Assembly: GCF_003054325.1 (NCBI RefSeq)
Contig: NZ_QBKU01000005.1
Location: 186,001-250,000, forward strand
Length of the DNA: 64,000 bases
From: Sulfitobacter mediterraneus
Lineage (GTDB): Bacteria; Pseudomonadota; Alphaproteobacteria; Rhodobacterales; Rhodobacteraceae
Direction: 5' to 3'
Made by a program: the position numbers and the translations under genes. Below, one piece after another: positions 55,040 through 63,673 of this stretch. Every line of letters begins with the position of its first letter. The stretch's first letter is position 1. The notes under the pieces were generated by a model. The model saw only the letters and a list, made by a program, of their open reading frames with translations, searched no databases and was not told the origin of the DNA.

Positions 55040-56617
55040 TCAGTACCCCAGTGCACATCCGTCTTTCCGCGGATCACTGGCGCCTTCCAATACACCATCC
55101 GGGCGCAGGCGGATCGACTGGGCACCGCCGATGGCTGCCTCTGTGATCTCGACCTGATGACCCAAATCGGCCAGCGATTGGCGCACAGTGTCCGAGTAAC
55201 CCCGTTCGATCTTGAGGACGCCGCCATCCGCAAAGGCCCGCGGCGCATCAATAGCGGTCTGCATATCCATTCCGAAGTCTTGTAGATTGGATACAAACCG
55301 CGCATGCCCGCAAGGTTGATAGGCCCCGCCCATCACGCCAAATGGCATGATCACCTTGCCGTTTTCGCGGATCATCCCCGGAATAATCGTATGCATGGGG
55401 CGTTTGCCGCCCTTCAATTCGTTCGGGTGGCCGTCTTGCAAGGTAAATCCGGCCCCCCGGTTTTGCAGTAGAATGCCAAATTTGTCAGACGCGATCCCCG
55501 ATCCAAACCCATGAAAGATCGAATAAATCATCGAAACGGCCATGCCATCGCGATCAACCACGGTGATATAGACGGTATCTTTATGGACTTGCTCGGTCAG
55601 CGGCGCGGCGGCCGGCATTGCCTTTTTGGGGCCAATCAATGCCGCCAACTTCTGCGCCGTTTCCGGGGCCAGCATGTGATCAAGGCGGCTGGTGTAATCC
55701 GGGTCAGCAAGGAACCGGTTGCGGGCATCATAGGCCAGCTTGCTTGCTTCCGCCTCAATATGCACACGCTCCGCGCCAAATGGGTCCATCGCAGCGATAT
55801 CAAACTGATCGAGAATATTCAGCAGCAATAGCGCTGTTGCGCCCTGCCCGTTTGGCGGATGCTCTACCACATCAACACCTTTGTAGGGCGCTTCAACCGG
55901 GGTTGCGGGGTCGCTGGCCGCTGCTGCAAAATCCGCAGCGGTATGAACGCCGCCTTGGGCCGTCAACGCGGCAATCATATCCTCGGCAATTTCGCCGCTG
56001 TAAAATGCATCCCGCCCCGATTTTGCCACCCGGCGCAGCACCTCCGCCTGACCGGGCGCGCGGAAAACATCGCCGGTCTTGAGGGCAGCGCCGTCCTTTA
56101 GATAATACTCGCGGGCGCATCCCTTAAGCTTTTCTGTCTCCAACGCCCAATCAAACGCAACCCGAGGCGCGACAGGAACCCCCTCATCCGCATAGTGAAT
56201 GCTCGGGGCCAAAAGCGCATCCAGCCCCAGTTTGCCAACCTGATCAGACAACCCGCAAAACGCATCCATGGCTGTTGGGATCGTCACCGCATCCGCAGAA
56301 TAGAGCGGCACGGTGGTCTCACCCCGCGCCCGTAGATTTGCGGCATCAAGGGCAGCTGGCGCACGCCCAGATCCGTTCAGCGCAATCACCTCATCCGATC
56401 CGGCTTCTGAATAAAGGACAAAACAATCTCCGCCGATCCCGGTCATTTGCGGCTCGCAAATACCCAACAAGACCGCACCCGCAATCGCCGCATCCATCGC
56501 ATTGCCGCCGCGTTCCAGAATGTCGATGGCGGTTTTAGCGGCCAAGGGGTGTGAGGTCGCGCACATGCCATTGCTGGCAAACACAGGGGACCGTCCAGGA
56601 AAGTGAAAGTCGCGCAT
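55040..56617 (-). CDS. Gamma-glutamyltransferase family protein
   Basis: Ntn-hydrolase precursor of 525 residues. Thr348 in DTVYITVVD aligns with the autoprocessing nucleophile Thr of GGT (TTHYSVVD form), so it should self-cleave into two subunits. The N-terminal part has SHPLAAKTAIDILERGGNAMDAA (quoted in part: ILERGGNAMDAA) and GIGGDCFVLYS. No signal peptide is visible, unlike the periplasmic E. coli enzyme. It may be a cytosolic acylase or cephalosporin-acylase-like member rather than a glutathione hydrolase. Confidence 0.9.
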   Translation of the reverse strand: MRDFHFPGRSPVFASNGMCATSHPLAAKTAIDILERGGNAMDAAIAGAVLLGICEPQMTGIGGDCFVLYSEAGSDEVIALNGSGRAPAALDAANLRARGETTVPLYSADAVTIPTAMDAFCGLSDQVGKLGLDALLAPSIHYADEGVPVAPRVAFDWALETEKLKGCAREYYLKDGAALKTGDVFRAPGQAEVLRRVAKSGRDAFYSGEIAEDMIAALTAQGGVHTAADFAAAASDPATPVEAPYKGVDVVEHPPNGQGATALLLLNILDQFDIAAMDPFGAERVHIEAEASKLAYDARNRFLADPDYTSRLDHMLAPETAQKLAALIGPKKAMPAAAPLTEQVHKDTVYITVVDRDGMAVSMIYSIFHGFGSGIASDKFGILLQNRGAGFTLQDGHPNELKGGKRPMHTIIPGMIRENGKVIMPFGVMGGAYQPCGHARFVSNLQDFGMDMQTAIDAPRAFADGGVLKIERGYSDTVRQSLADLGHQVEITEAAIGGAQSIRLRPDGVLEGASDPRKDGCALGY

Positions 56618-56933
56618 TGATGGCTCCGTCAGTGTTGGTTTGACGGGAACCTAGCCCGCCTGTGCGGGACTGCCAATGATGTAGGGGAAAGATCCTCGGC
56701 GCCGCGCATTGGGTGGGGGCTATAAAGCGCGACGCCGAGGGAAGCCTTGTGAAGCTACAGGACCAGATATGCCCTCAGACCACGGCGCAATTATGATCAG
56801 ATCACGGCACTTGTGGGAAACATCACGGCAGTTTTAGGGCATGGTTAATAGGGGTGCGCAGGGGGAGCATCGACGAATGGCCCTGCTGGTGAAATCACCG
56901 GCAAGGCCTCTCAAAACCGAAATGAAACGGGGA
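56618..56933. other. Gene-free gap with a large hairpin
   Basis: 316 bp between the leftward gamma-glutamyltransferase and the leftward RsbW-like gene. It holds a GC-rich inverted repeat (listed separately) and the probable promoter of the gamma-glutamyltransferase gene. No reading frame here has a supported start and ribosome site. Confidence 0.5.
56694..56740. repeat. 14-bp near-perfect GC-rich inverted repeat
   Basis: Arms CCTCGGCGCCGCGC (56694-56707) and GCGCGACGCCGAGG (56727-56740) pair with one mismatched position each around a 19-base loop. There is no long T-run on either side; on the minus strand ATCTTTCC follows, so it could be a weak terminator for the RsbVW-like pair, 194 bp upstream. 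Confidence 0.6.
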
Positions 56934-57428
56934 TCAGCCCTCGGCGTGCAGGGCAACCGCCAACCGCAGGTCAAGCTGGTTGGTGTGCCCAACCCGTTGG
57001 TACCGGATGTCTTTCGCCAGATCCTGTATCAGGAACCATCCAAAACCGCCCTCGGGCATATCAATGGCATCCACATCGATGTTCTGGGCCATCCCAATCG
57101 GCGTCTTTCCGTCGGGCATCGCCATCCCACGATCAACAATCCGTAGATGGAGCCCATCACGCAGTTGCTTGCACCGGATATGAATCGCTTCTTTGCGCCT
57201 GCGGTCTGCATAGGCGTGTTCAACAATGTTATTCAATGCCTCGGCCATCACCAGCTCAACCGTGCCAGCCTCTTCCACATCAAGGGCCAATGGTCCCAAC
57301 CCGGCCAGCAGGGCACTCAGCGCGCCGCGTACATCGGATTGTTGGTTGTTGAGCGACACTTCAAACGGTGGCAGTAATCCCAAGGTCAATGCTCCTGTGT
57401 CCGGGCGCGTCATGGCTTGCTCATGCAT
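56934..57428 (-). CDS. RsbW-like serine kinase / anti-sigma factor
   Basis: GHKL-type ATPase domain protein of about 164 residues. The N-box ELVMAEALNNIVEHAYAD, with the Asn that binds Mg, and the G1 box LRIVDRGMAMP are clear; the G2 region reads EGGFGWFLIQDL. Such proteins bind a sigma factor or another target and phosphorylate an RsbV-type antagonist. It overlaps the STAS gene by 8 bp if the ATG at 57428 is used; the ATG at 57413 is also possible. No sigma factor or phosphatase gene is adjacent. Confidence 0.85.
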   Translation of the reverse strand: MHEQAMTRPDTGALTLGLLPPFEVSLNNQQSDVRGALSALLAGLGPLALDVEEAGTVELVMAEALNNIVEHAYADRRRKEAIHIRCKQLRDGLHLRIVDRGMAMPDGKTPIGMAQNIDVDAIDMPEGGFGWFLIQDLAKDIRYQRVGHTNQLDLRLAVALHAEG

Positions 57429-57759
57429 GGTGAACAGCGAGCGCGTCATCAAGGGTGGCAAAAAGCTGAAAAACACTGTCCATCCGGGTGAGGGTGAAAA
57501 CCCGTTCAACCGGTGCCGTCAGCCCGGCAAGAACCAACTGCCGATCCGGGGCGAGGTGTTTCATGGTTGCGACAATTGCGCCCAGTCCACTGCTGTCAAT
57601 GAACTGCACCTTTGCAAGGTTGAGGATCACCATCGCGCCTGATCCAGCAGTATTGCGCCGCATGGCATCTTTAAAGGCCAGTGCAACAGCAGCATCAATG
57701 CGGTCTTCCTGAACCGTCACGATACATCTGTCCCCTTCAATCTTTGTGGAAACTTTCAT
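57421..57759 (-). CDS. STAS-domain anti-anti-sigma factor (RsbV-like)
   Basis: Single STAS domain of 112 residues: KIEGDRCIVTVQEDRIDAA at the start and the phosphoserine region VQFIDSSGLGAIVATMK, where the second Ser of DSSGLG is the kinase target. It is the first gene of a two-gene partner-switching module with the RsbW-like kinase downstream. I placed the start at the ATG at 57759 after GGGG; the upstream extension was rejected. The thiolase gene is divergent, 88 bp away. Confidence 0.9.
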   Translation of the reverse strand: MKVSTKIEGDRCIVTVQEDRIDAAVALAFKDAMRRNTAGSGAMVILNLAKVQFIDSSGLGAIVATMKHLAPDRQLVLAGLTAPVERVFTLTRMDSVFQLFATLDDALAVHHA

Positions 57760-57847
57760 AAGTAAACCCCTGAGACCCGAGCGTTGCATCAAGGCATAGC
57801 GGTAAATCCTTACCAACTGATGAGCAGCGCCGACCAAGGAGAACGTG

Positions 57848-59020
57848 ATGCGAAATGTTGTAATTGCGGGCGCGGCCCGTACGCCCATGGGCGGATTTCA
57901 AGGTGCATTTGAGGGCATGACAGCCGCCGAATTGGGTGGACATGCGATCAAGGCCGCGCTTGATGGGGCGGGCGCCGCCCAGGTGCAAGAGGTTCTCATG
58001 GGCTGCGTTCTGCCTGCCGGTCAGGGACAAGCGCCAGCGCGGCAAGCCGGGTTTGCTGCCGGTCTGGGCGAAGAGGTGCCGGCCACAACCCTGAACAAAA
58101 TGTGCGGCTCCGGCATGAAGGCCGCGATGATCGCCTTTGATCAGGTCGCGCTTGGCCATACGGAAGTCATGGTCGCCGGCGGCATGGAAAGCATGACCAA
58201 TGCGCCCTACGTCTTGCCCAAAATGCGCGGCGGTGCGCGGCTGGGCCATGGTCAGGTGATTGACCACATGTTCCTTGATGGTCTCGAAGATGCCTATGAC
58301 AAGGGCCGCCTGATGGGCACCTTTGCCGAAGACTGCGCCGAGGCGTTTCAGTTCACCCGCGAAACCCAGGATGAATATGCGCTGGCCTCGCTGTCCCGCG
58401 CGCTTGAGGCGCAGGAAAGCGGCGCGTTTGAGCATGAGATCGCCCCGCTTGAGGTCCGCTCGCGCAAGGGCAGCACAACCTTTGCCGCCGATGAACAACC
58501 GGCCAGCGCCCGCCCCGAAAAAATCCCGCAACTCAAACCCGCCTTCCGCGAGGGCGGCACAGTCACTGCGGCCAACTCATCGTCAATCTCCGACGGCGCG
58601 GCCGCGCTGATCGTGGCGTCCGAAGAGGCGGCTGAGGCGCAAGGCCTGACGATCCGTGCCCGTATCATGGGCCACGCCAGCCACGCCCAGGCGCCGGGTC
58701 TCTTCACCACAGCGCCTGTGCCTGCCGCGCAAAAACTGCTGGACCGCATTGGCTGGTCAAAAGAAGACGTCGACCTGTGGGAAGTGAACGAAGCCTTTGC
58801 CGTGGTGCCGCTGGCTTTCATGCATGAAATGGGCCTCAGCCATGACATCGTGAACGTCAACGGCGGCGCATGTGCACTGGGCCACCCCATCGGCGCCTCT
58901 GGTGCCCGGATCATGGTCACGCTGCTCAACGCTCTGGAGAAACGCAATCTCAAGCGCGGCATCGCGGCCATCTGCATCGGCGGCGGCGAAGGCACTGCCA
59001 TTGCAATCGAACGGGTCTAA
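57848..59020 (+). CDS. Acetyl-CoA acetyltransferase (thiolase)
   Basis: Thiolase of 390 residues. Acyl-enzyme Cys86 in LNKMCGSGMK, His in GHPIGASGARI near residue 345, and the deprotonating Cys in AICIGGGEGTA are all present. The start is the ATG at 57848, which has AAGGAG seven bases upstream; a GTG one codon earlier is not needed. It condenses two acetyl-CoA or cleaves 3-ketoacyl-CoA; biosynthetic versus degradative use is not decidable. No phaB is adjacent. Confidence 0.94.
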   Translation: MRNVVIAGAARTPMGGFQGAFEGMTAAELGGHAIKAALDGAGAAQVQEVLMGCVLPAGQGQAPARQAGFAAGLGEEVPATTLNKMCGSGMKAAMIAFDQVALGHTEVMVAGGMESMTNAPYVLPKMRGGARLGHGQVIDHMFLDGLEDAYDKGRLMGTFAEDCAEAFQFTRETQDEYALASLSRALEAQESGAFEHEIAPLEVRSRKGSTTFAADEQPASARPEKIPQLKPAFREGGTVTAANSSSISDGAAALIVASEEAAEAQGLTIRARIMGHASHAQAPGLFTTAPVPAAQKLLDRIGWSKEDVDLWEVNEAFAVVPLAFMHEMGLSHDIVNVNGGACALGHPIGASGARIMVTLLNALEKRNLKRGIAAICIGGGEGTAIAIERV

Positions 59021-59042
59021 ACCCTTTTTGGCCTTAAATATT

Positions 59043-59072
59043 CACGGGGGTCCGGGGGCAGTCAGCCCCCGG
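59043..59072. repeat. GC-rich intergenic hairpin of Rhodobacterales type
   Basis: The sequence after the thiolase contains the stem CCGGGGGC / GCCCCCGG (59052-59059 with 59065-59072, loop AGTCA) preceded by TTCACGGGGGT. I recall similar CCGGGGG...CCCCCGG intergenic elements being frequent in Rhodobacterales genomes. It may work as a terminator despite the lack of a T-run. Confidence 0.55.
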
Positions 59073-59095
59073 TCGCCGTTTCAAGGGCACACATC

Positions 59096-59554
59096 ATGAC
59101 AGTTGACTACCCCACCCTTGCGAAAACCCTTGCTGCCCTCACCGAGGGAGAAAAGGACGCGGTTGCACTGATGGCGACAGTGGCTTGCGAGGTGCATCAT
59201 GCAGATGACCGCTTTGACTGGACCGGCTTTTACCGTGTCACTGGGCCAGAGATGCTCAAGATCGGGCCGTATCAAGGCGGACATGGTTGCCTGTCCATTC
59301 CGTTTTCACGGGGCGTTTGCGGTGCGGCGGCGCGGGATCAGGCCGTGCAACTGGTTGCGGATGTCGATGCCTTCCCTGGCCATATCGCTTGCGCCTCGTC
59401 CACCCGTTCCGAACTGGTTCTGCCGGTTTTTGACGGCAACGGCAGCCTGATCGCAGTCTTTGACATCGACAGCGACCAACCGGCAGCTTTCAAAGCGCAG
59501 GACGCCGACGCTTTGAGCGAAATTCTCAAATCGGTCTTTTCAGCCGCAATCTAG
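59096..59554 (+). CDS. Free methionine-(R)-sulfoxide reductase (GAF domain)
   Basis: GAF-fold enzyme of 152 residues that reduces free methionine-R-sulfoxide with thioredoxin. The three catalytic cysteines keep the family spacing of 10 and 24: Cys65 (HGCLSIPF), Cys75 (GVCGAAA) and Cys99 (HIACASSTRSE). The C-terminal FDIDSDQPAAF is also conserved. It lies 75 bp after the thiolase and 77 bp before the XRE-cupin gene, so it may be transcribed separately from that operon. Confidence 0.93.
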   Translation: MTVDYPTLAKTLAALTEGEKDAVALMATVACEVHHADDRFDWTGFYRVTGPEMLKIGPYQGGHGCLSIPFSRGVCGAAARDQAVQLVADVDAFPGHIACASSTRSELVLPVFDGNGSLIAVFDIDSDQPAAFKAQDADALSEILKSVFSAAI

Positions 59555-59557
59555 ATC

Positions 59558-59584
59558 CGTGAAATAATTCTGGATTTTTTCACG
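59558..59584. promoter_or_regulatory. Operator copy 1: CGTGAAA-N13-TTTCACG
   Basis: 27-bp imperfect palindrome beginning four bases after the sulfoxide-reductase stop. It is the same design and length as copy 2, offset by exactly 39 bp. It is a likely binding site for a dimeric regulator, most simply the adjacent XRE-cupin protein. Confidence 0.65.
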
Positions 59585-59596
59585 CGACTCAGGCAT

Positions 59597-59623
59597 CGTG
59601 AAATTCGAGCTAGAATTTTCACG
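59597..59623. promoter_or_regulatory. Operator copy 2: CGTGAAA-N13-TTTCACG
   Basis: 27-bp palindrome ending eight bases before the XRE-cupin start codon. The inner bases also pair in part (AATTC/GAATT). Because it covers the region just upstream of the start, binding here could block both transcription and initiation. Confidence 0.68.
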
Positions 59624-59631
59624 GACCTGAC

Positions 59632-60204
59632 ATGCAGCACAGCACCCCGGACAGACCAGACACTTTGGGCGCCGATCTGCGCGCCCTGCGCAAAAGCCGG
59701 GGCCTGACGCTGACCGATATGGCCGATGCGCTGGGCCGCTCTGTCGGCTGGCTCAGCCAGGTGGAGCGCGACATCTCCGAGCCTTCCATCACCGATCTGC
59801 GTCACATCGCGGCGGCGTTGGATGTTTCCGTTTCAATGCTGTTCCGCCACGAGGCCGCCCCCGCCCATGAGGCCGGTTTTGTTGTGCGCAAAGATGCCCG
59901 CCGGACCATCGGGGCTTACACGGCCGGTCTGGTTGAAGAACTGCTTTCCCCTGATTTGACTGACGATTTCGAAATGGTGCATTCCACCTTTCAGCCGCAC
60001 AGCCGCATCACCGAAGAGGTCATCCGTCAAACGCAGGAAGTGGGCTATCTGCTGTCCGGTAAGCTGGAGATTGAAATCAACGGCACCACCCATCTGATCC
60101 ACCCCGGTGACAGCTTCCGTATCCGGGGCGAGCCGTTTCGCTGGGCCAATCCCTTTGATGCCCCTGCGGTGGCGATCTGGGTCATCGCCCCGCCGGAGTA
60201 TTGA
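59632..60204 (+). CDS. XRE-family regulator with C-terminal cupin domain
   Basis: Transcription factor of 190 residues: an N-terminal helix-turn-helix (about 10-65; TLTDMADALGRSVGWLSQVE) and a C-terminal cupin barrel (about 110-185; GYLLSGKLEIEINGTTHLIHPGDSF) that probably senses a small ligand. Related regulators (PuuR, SutR, ErfA type) control amine or sulfur metabolism. The ribosome site is weak (GGACCTGAC). It is the first gene of a five-gene unit and probably regulates it through the two 27-bp palindromes upstream. Confidence 0.9.
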   Translation: MQHSTPDRPDTLGADLRALRKSRGLTLTDMADALGRSVGWLSQVERDISEPSITDLRHIAAALDVSVSMLFRHEAAPAHEAGFVVRKDARRTIGAYTAGLVEELLSPDLTDDFEMVHSTFQPHSRITEEVIRQTQEVGYLLSGKLEIEINGTTHLIHPGDSFRIRGEPFRWANPFDAPAVAIWVIAPPEY

Positions 60205-60207
60205 TGC

Positions 60208-60828
60208 ATGAGCTTTGAGGCCTGGATCGTTTTCGCGTTGTTCTGGTTGGTCTTTGTCACCACGCCGGGGCCAAACGCCGTCAACTGCATCAGCAATGGC
60301 ATGACCCTTGGTTTCCGCCGCAGCCTGATTGGCGTGCTGGCGATCCTCACACAGGCCACGTTGTTTCTGATTTTGTCCGCGTTGGGTGTGACCGCTCTGA
60401 TCACGGCATCGCCATTGGCCTTCACGGCGGCCAAACTGATTGGCGCCGGCTTTCTGATCTACCTCGGTGTGCGTGGTTGGCTGAACGCCAGCACGCCCGT
60501 ACCAGAGGTCACGCGGCCTGCGCGGTCCATCTATTTGCGGGCCTTCGCCATCGCCACGATCAATCCCAAAAGCGTGGCAGGATACCTCGCGGCATTTTCG
60601 CAGTTTGTGCAACCGGGCGTGCCGATCTGGGATCAGATGGTTGTGATCATGCCAACCGCGTTGAGCCTCACGGCCCTTAGCTACATCAGCTTTACCGCGC
60701 TTGGCGCCGGGCTGGGAAGGGCGGCGATGGGGGCGGTGTTCAACGTATGGGTGCGCCGGGTCATGGCCGTTTGTTTCATCATCTACGGCGCCCTTCTGGG
60801 CAGTGCCGCCACACCGGGGAGGGCGTGA
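60208..60828 (+). CDS. LysE/RhtB-family exporter
   Basis: Inner-membrane protein of 206 residues with about six hydrophobic segments. TPGPNAVNCISNGMTLGFRRS is the LysE signature (quoted in part: TPGPNAVNCISNGM), followed by GAGFLIYLGVRGW and the second-half repeat INPKSVAGYLAAF. It likely exports an amino acid or small amine. It starts 3 bp after the regulator stop, and its TGA overlaps the next start by one base (TGATG). Confidence 0.91.
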   Translation: MSFEAWIVFALFWLVFVTTPGPNAVNCISNGMTLGFRRSLIGVLAILTQATLFLILSALGVTALITASPLAFTAAKLIGAGFLIYLGVRGWLNASTPVPEVTRPARSIYLRAFAIATINPKSVAGYLAAFSQFVQPGVPIWDQMVVIMPTALSLTALSYISFTALGAGLGRAAMGAVFNVWVRRVMAVCFIIYGALLGSAATPGRA

Positions 60829-61220
60829 TGCAAGACCAGAACGATGTTTTAAGGGGCAGCTGCAACTGCGGTGCGGTCACCTTCACCGTGCATGACGGCG
60901 GGCAAAGCGTGTCGGCCTGCCACTGCGGCCAATGCCGCAAACAATCGGGCCACTACTGGGCCTCAGGATATGCGCCCCGGTCAAATTTCGACATCACCGG
61001 CGAGGTGCGTTGGTTCGACCTGACCGAGACCGCAACGCGCGGCTTCTGCCCCGCCTGCGGCTGTTTCCTGTTCTGGAAGGCCCATGACGAAGACGGGATG
61101 AGCTTTTCACTGGGTGCTATTGACGGCCCGACCGGGCTGTCCCTGCAAAAACACATCTTTGTCGCGGACAAGGGTGATTATTACGAGATCGCGGACGGCG
61201 TGCCGCAAAGGGAGCAATAA
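60828..61220 (+). CDS. GFA-fold zinc protein
   Basis: Protein of 130 residues in the GFA/DUF636 family with complete zinc-cysteine motifs: CNCGAVTF, CHCGQCRKQSGHYW and CPACGCFLFW. It is similar in layout to the protein at 15155-15541. Its placement one gene before a dimethylglycine-dehydrogenase-like enzyme that may release formaldehyde makes a formaldehyde- or S-hydroxymethylglutathione-related role attractive (inference). GGGGAGGGCG precedes the ATG; it overlaps the LysE stop by one base. Confidence 0.9.
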   Translation: MQDQNDVLRGSCNCGAVTFTVHDGGQSVSACHCGQCRKQSGHYWASGYAPRSNFDITGEVRWFDLTETATRGFCPACGCFLFWKAHDEDGMSFSLGAIDGPTGLSLQKHIFVADKGDYYEIADGVPQREQ

Positions 61221-61222
61221 AG

Positions 61223-63670
61223 ATGAGCAACTTTCCATCAACGGCCCGTGTGGTCATCATCGGCGGCGGCGTTGTCGGCGTGTCGTCTCTGTATCATCTG
61301 GCCAAGGCAGGCTGGACCGATTGTGTGCTGCTGGAAAAGAACGAGCTGACCGCGGGCTCCACTTGGCATGCGGCGGGCAACTGTCCGAACTTTTCGACCT
61401 CTTGGGCGGTTATGAACATGCAGCGATATTCGCTGGATCTTTACGCGGGCCTCGAAAAAGAAGTCGACTATCCGATGAATTACCACGTCACCGGCTCCAT
61501 CCGGCTGGCGCACAGCAAAGAGCGAATGCAGGAATTTGAACGCGCCCGGTCGATGGGCAACTATCAGGGTCTCGACCTTGAGATGATGGCCGTCTCGGAC
61601 ATGAAAGACCGCTATCCATTTATGGAAACCCACGATCTTGAAGGTGGTCTGTGGGATCCGGCGGATGGCGATATTGACCCGGCGCAGCTGACCCAGGCTT
61701 TGGCCAAAGGGGCACGGGAAATGGGTGCACGGATCGAACGGTTCTGCCCTGCGACCGGCGTAACCCGCGATGGGGCTGAATGGATTGTGCATACCGACAA
61801 GGGCGACATCCGCTGTGAATACGTGGTGAATGCTGCAGGCTATTATGCACAACGTGTTGCGGAGTGGTTCAAGCCTTACGGCGGGCGCACCCTGCCGATG
61901 ACGGTGATGAGCCACCAGTATTTCCTGACCGAAGAAATCCCGGAACTGGCCGCATGGACCAAAGAGAACGGTCGCAAGGTGCCGCTGCTGCGGGATGTGG
62001 ATACGTCCTATTATCTGCGTCAGGACAAGAATGGTCTCAATCTCGGCCCGTATGAGCGGAACTGTAAGGCCCATTGGGTCACGCCCCAAGACCCGATGCC
62101 AGAGGATTTCTCATTCCAGCTCTACCCCGACGATCTGGAGCGTCTCGAATGGTACATCGAAGATGCCATGGCACGGGTGCCAATGCTGGGCACTTCCGGT
62201 GTGGGGCGCGTGATCAACGGGCCGATCCCCTATGCTCCAGACGGCTTGCCGTTGATCGGGCCGATGCCGGGCGTGCCAAATGCGTTTGAGGCCTGCGTGT
62301 TCACCTTTGGCATCACCCAAGGAGGCGGCGCGGGCAAGGTGCTCGCTGAATGGATCACCGAAGGACAGACTGAATGGGACATGTGGGCGGTCGATCCACG
62401 CCGCTACACCGATTACACCGATCAGGACTTCTGCGATCAAAAAGCGATGGAAACCTATGGCCACGAATATGCCATGCATTTCCCGCACCATGTCTGGCCT
62501 GCGGGACGGGATCGCAAGCTGTCTCCGGTCCATGACAAAATCCTCGCGGCAGGCGGCCAGATGGGCACTTTCAACGGCTGGGAACGCGCCAACTGGTTTG
62601 CCAAACCGGGCGATGACACCTCCGAGGAAAGCACCCAAACATGGGATCGCAACGGCCCTTGGGCGGTGCGCGTCAAAGAAGAGGTCGAGGCGGTGCGCGA
62701 TGGCGTTGGTGTCTTGGACCTGCCGGGCTTTTCCCGGTTCAACCTCTCTGGTGAGGGTGCCGCCGAATGGCTGCGCGGGCGGATCACCGGCGGCTTGCCC
62801 AAAGTGGGGCGTATGAATCTGGCCTACTTTGGTGACAATCGCGGCCGCATCCTGACCGAAATGTCGATCCTGCGCCACGGCGAAGATCACTTTACCCTGA
62901 TCACTGCCGCCACAGCGCAATGGCATGACTTTGACGTGCTGCGCCCGGCGCGGGATGCGGGGCTGAGCCTGACGGATCACACCACCGAATACTCAACACT
63001 GATCGTCACCGGCCCGCAAAGCCGAGCGCTGTTTGAAGCGTTGGAGACCAAGGCGGACCTGTCCTTGGGATGGTTGACCCATCAAGCGGCCGAAGTGGCA
63101 GGCAAGCCATGCGCATTGGCGCGGGTCAGTTTTGCCGGTGAACTGGGCTGGGAAATTCACGCCGCCAACGCCGATATTCCCACGCTTTATGATGCGGTGA
63201 TCGGCGCAGGTGCGAAACCCTTTGGCATGTTCGCATTGAACTCTATGCGGATCGAAAAAGGCTACCGCGCCTGGAAGGGCGATCTGTCCACCGACTATAC
63301 CCTGCTCGAAGGGGGACTTGACCGTTTTGTCAAACTCGACAAACCGCAGGATTTCCCCGGCAAGGCCGCGATGCAGCTGGAAAAGCAGGCAGGCAGCAAG
63401 AAACGCTTTGTGATCATGACCGTTGATGCGGGCGATCAGGACGCGCCCTACATGTCGACGGTCTGGCATGATGGCGCGGTTGTGGGCGAAACCACATCAG
63501 GCGATTGGGGCTACCGTGTGAACAGCTCTGTCGCGCTGGGTATGTTGCGGGCCGATCTGGCGGTGCCGGGCACAGAGGTCGAGATCGATATTTTCGGCAA
63601 AATGTGCAAAGCCACAGTGCAACCAGATCAACCGCTTTGGGATCCACAAAACGAACGCATCCGGGCCTGA
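61223..63670 (+). CDS. Dimethylglycine/sarcosine dehydrogenase-like flavoprotein (DAO + GcvT)
   Basis: Two-domain enzyme of 815 residues. The N-terminal FAD amine-oxidase domain has GGGVVG (14-19) and TAGSTWHAAG, whose His49 matches the covalent-FAD histidine of dimethylglycine dehydrogenase. The C-terminal aminomethyltransferase (GcvT-like) domain (about 430-815) includes FSRFNLSGEGAAEWL and RIEKGYRAWKGDL for folate binding. It oxidatively demethylates an N-methyl amino acid, passing the carbon to tetrahydrofolate or releasing formaldehyde. Substrate (dimethylglycine, sarcosine or other) is not readable. Starts 2 bp after the GFA gene. Confidence 0.91.
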   Translation: MSNFPSTARVVIIGGGVVGVSSLYHLAKAGWTDCVLLEKNELTAGSTWHAAGNCPNFSTSWAVMNMQRYSLDLYAGLEKEVDYPMNYHVTGSIRLAHSKERMQEFERARSMGNYQGLDLEMMAVSDMKDRYPFMETHDLEGGLWDPADGDIDPAQLTQALAKGAREMGARIERFCPATGVTRDGAEWIVHTDKGDIRCEYVVNAAGYYAQRVAEWFKPYGGRTLPMTVMSHQYFLTEEIPELAAWTKENGRKVPLLRDVDTSYYLRQDKNGLNLGPYERNCKAHWVTPQDPMPEDFSFQLYPDDLERLEWYIEDAMARVPMLGTSGVGRVINGPIPYAPDGLPLIGPMPGVPNAFEACVFTFGITQGGGAGKVLAEWITEGQTEWDMWAVDPRRYTDYTDQDFCDQKAMETYGHEYAMHFPHHVWPAGRDRKLSPVHDKILAAGGQMGTFNGWERANWFAKPGDDTSEESTQTWDRNGPWAVRVKEEVEAVRDGVGVLDLPGFSRFNLSGEGAAEWLRGRITGGLPKVGRMNLAYFGDNRGRILTEMSILRHGEDHFTLITAATAQWHDFDVLRPARDAGLSLTDHTTEYSTLIVTGPQSRALFEALETKADLSLGWLTHQAAEVAGKPCALARVSFAGELGWEIHAANADIPTLYDAVIGAGAKPFGMFALNSMRIEKGYRAWKGDLSTDYTLLEGGLDRFVKLDKPQDFPGKAAMQLEKQAGSKKRFVIMTVDAGDQDAPYMSTVWHDGAVVGETTSGDWGYRVNSSVALGMLRADLAVPGTEVEIDIFGKMCKATVQPDQPLWDPQNERIRA

Positions 63671-63673
63671 TCC

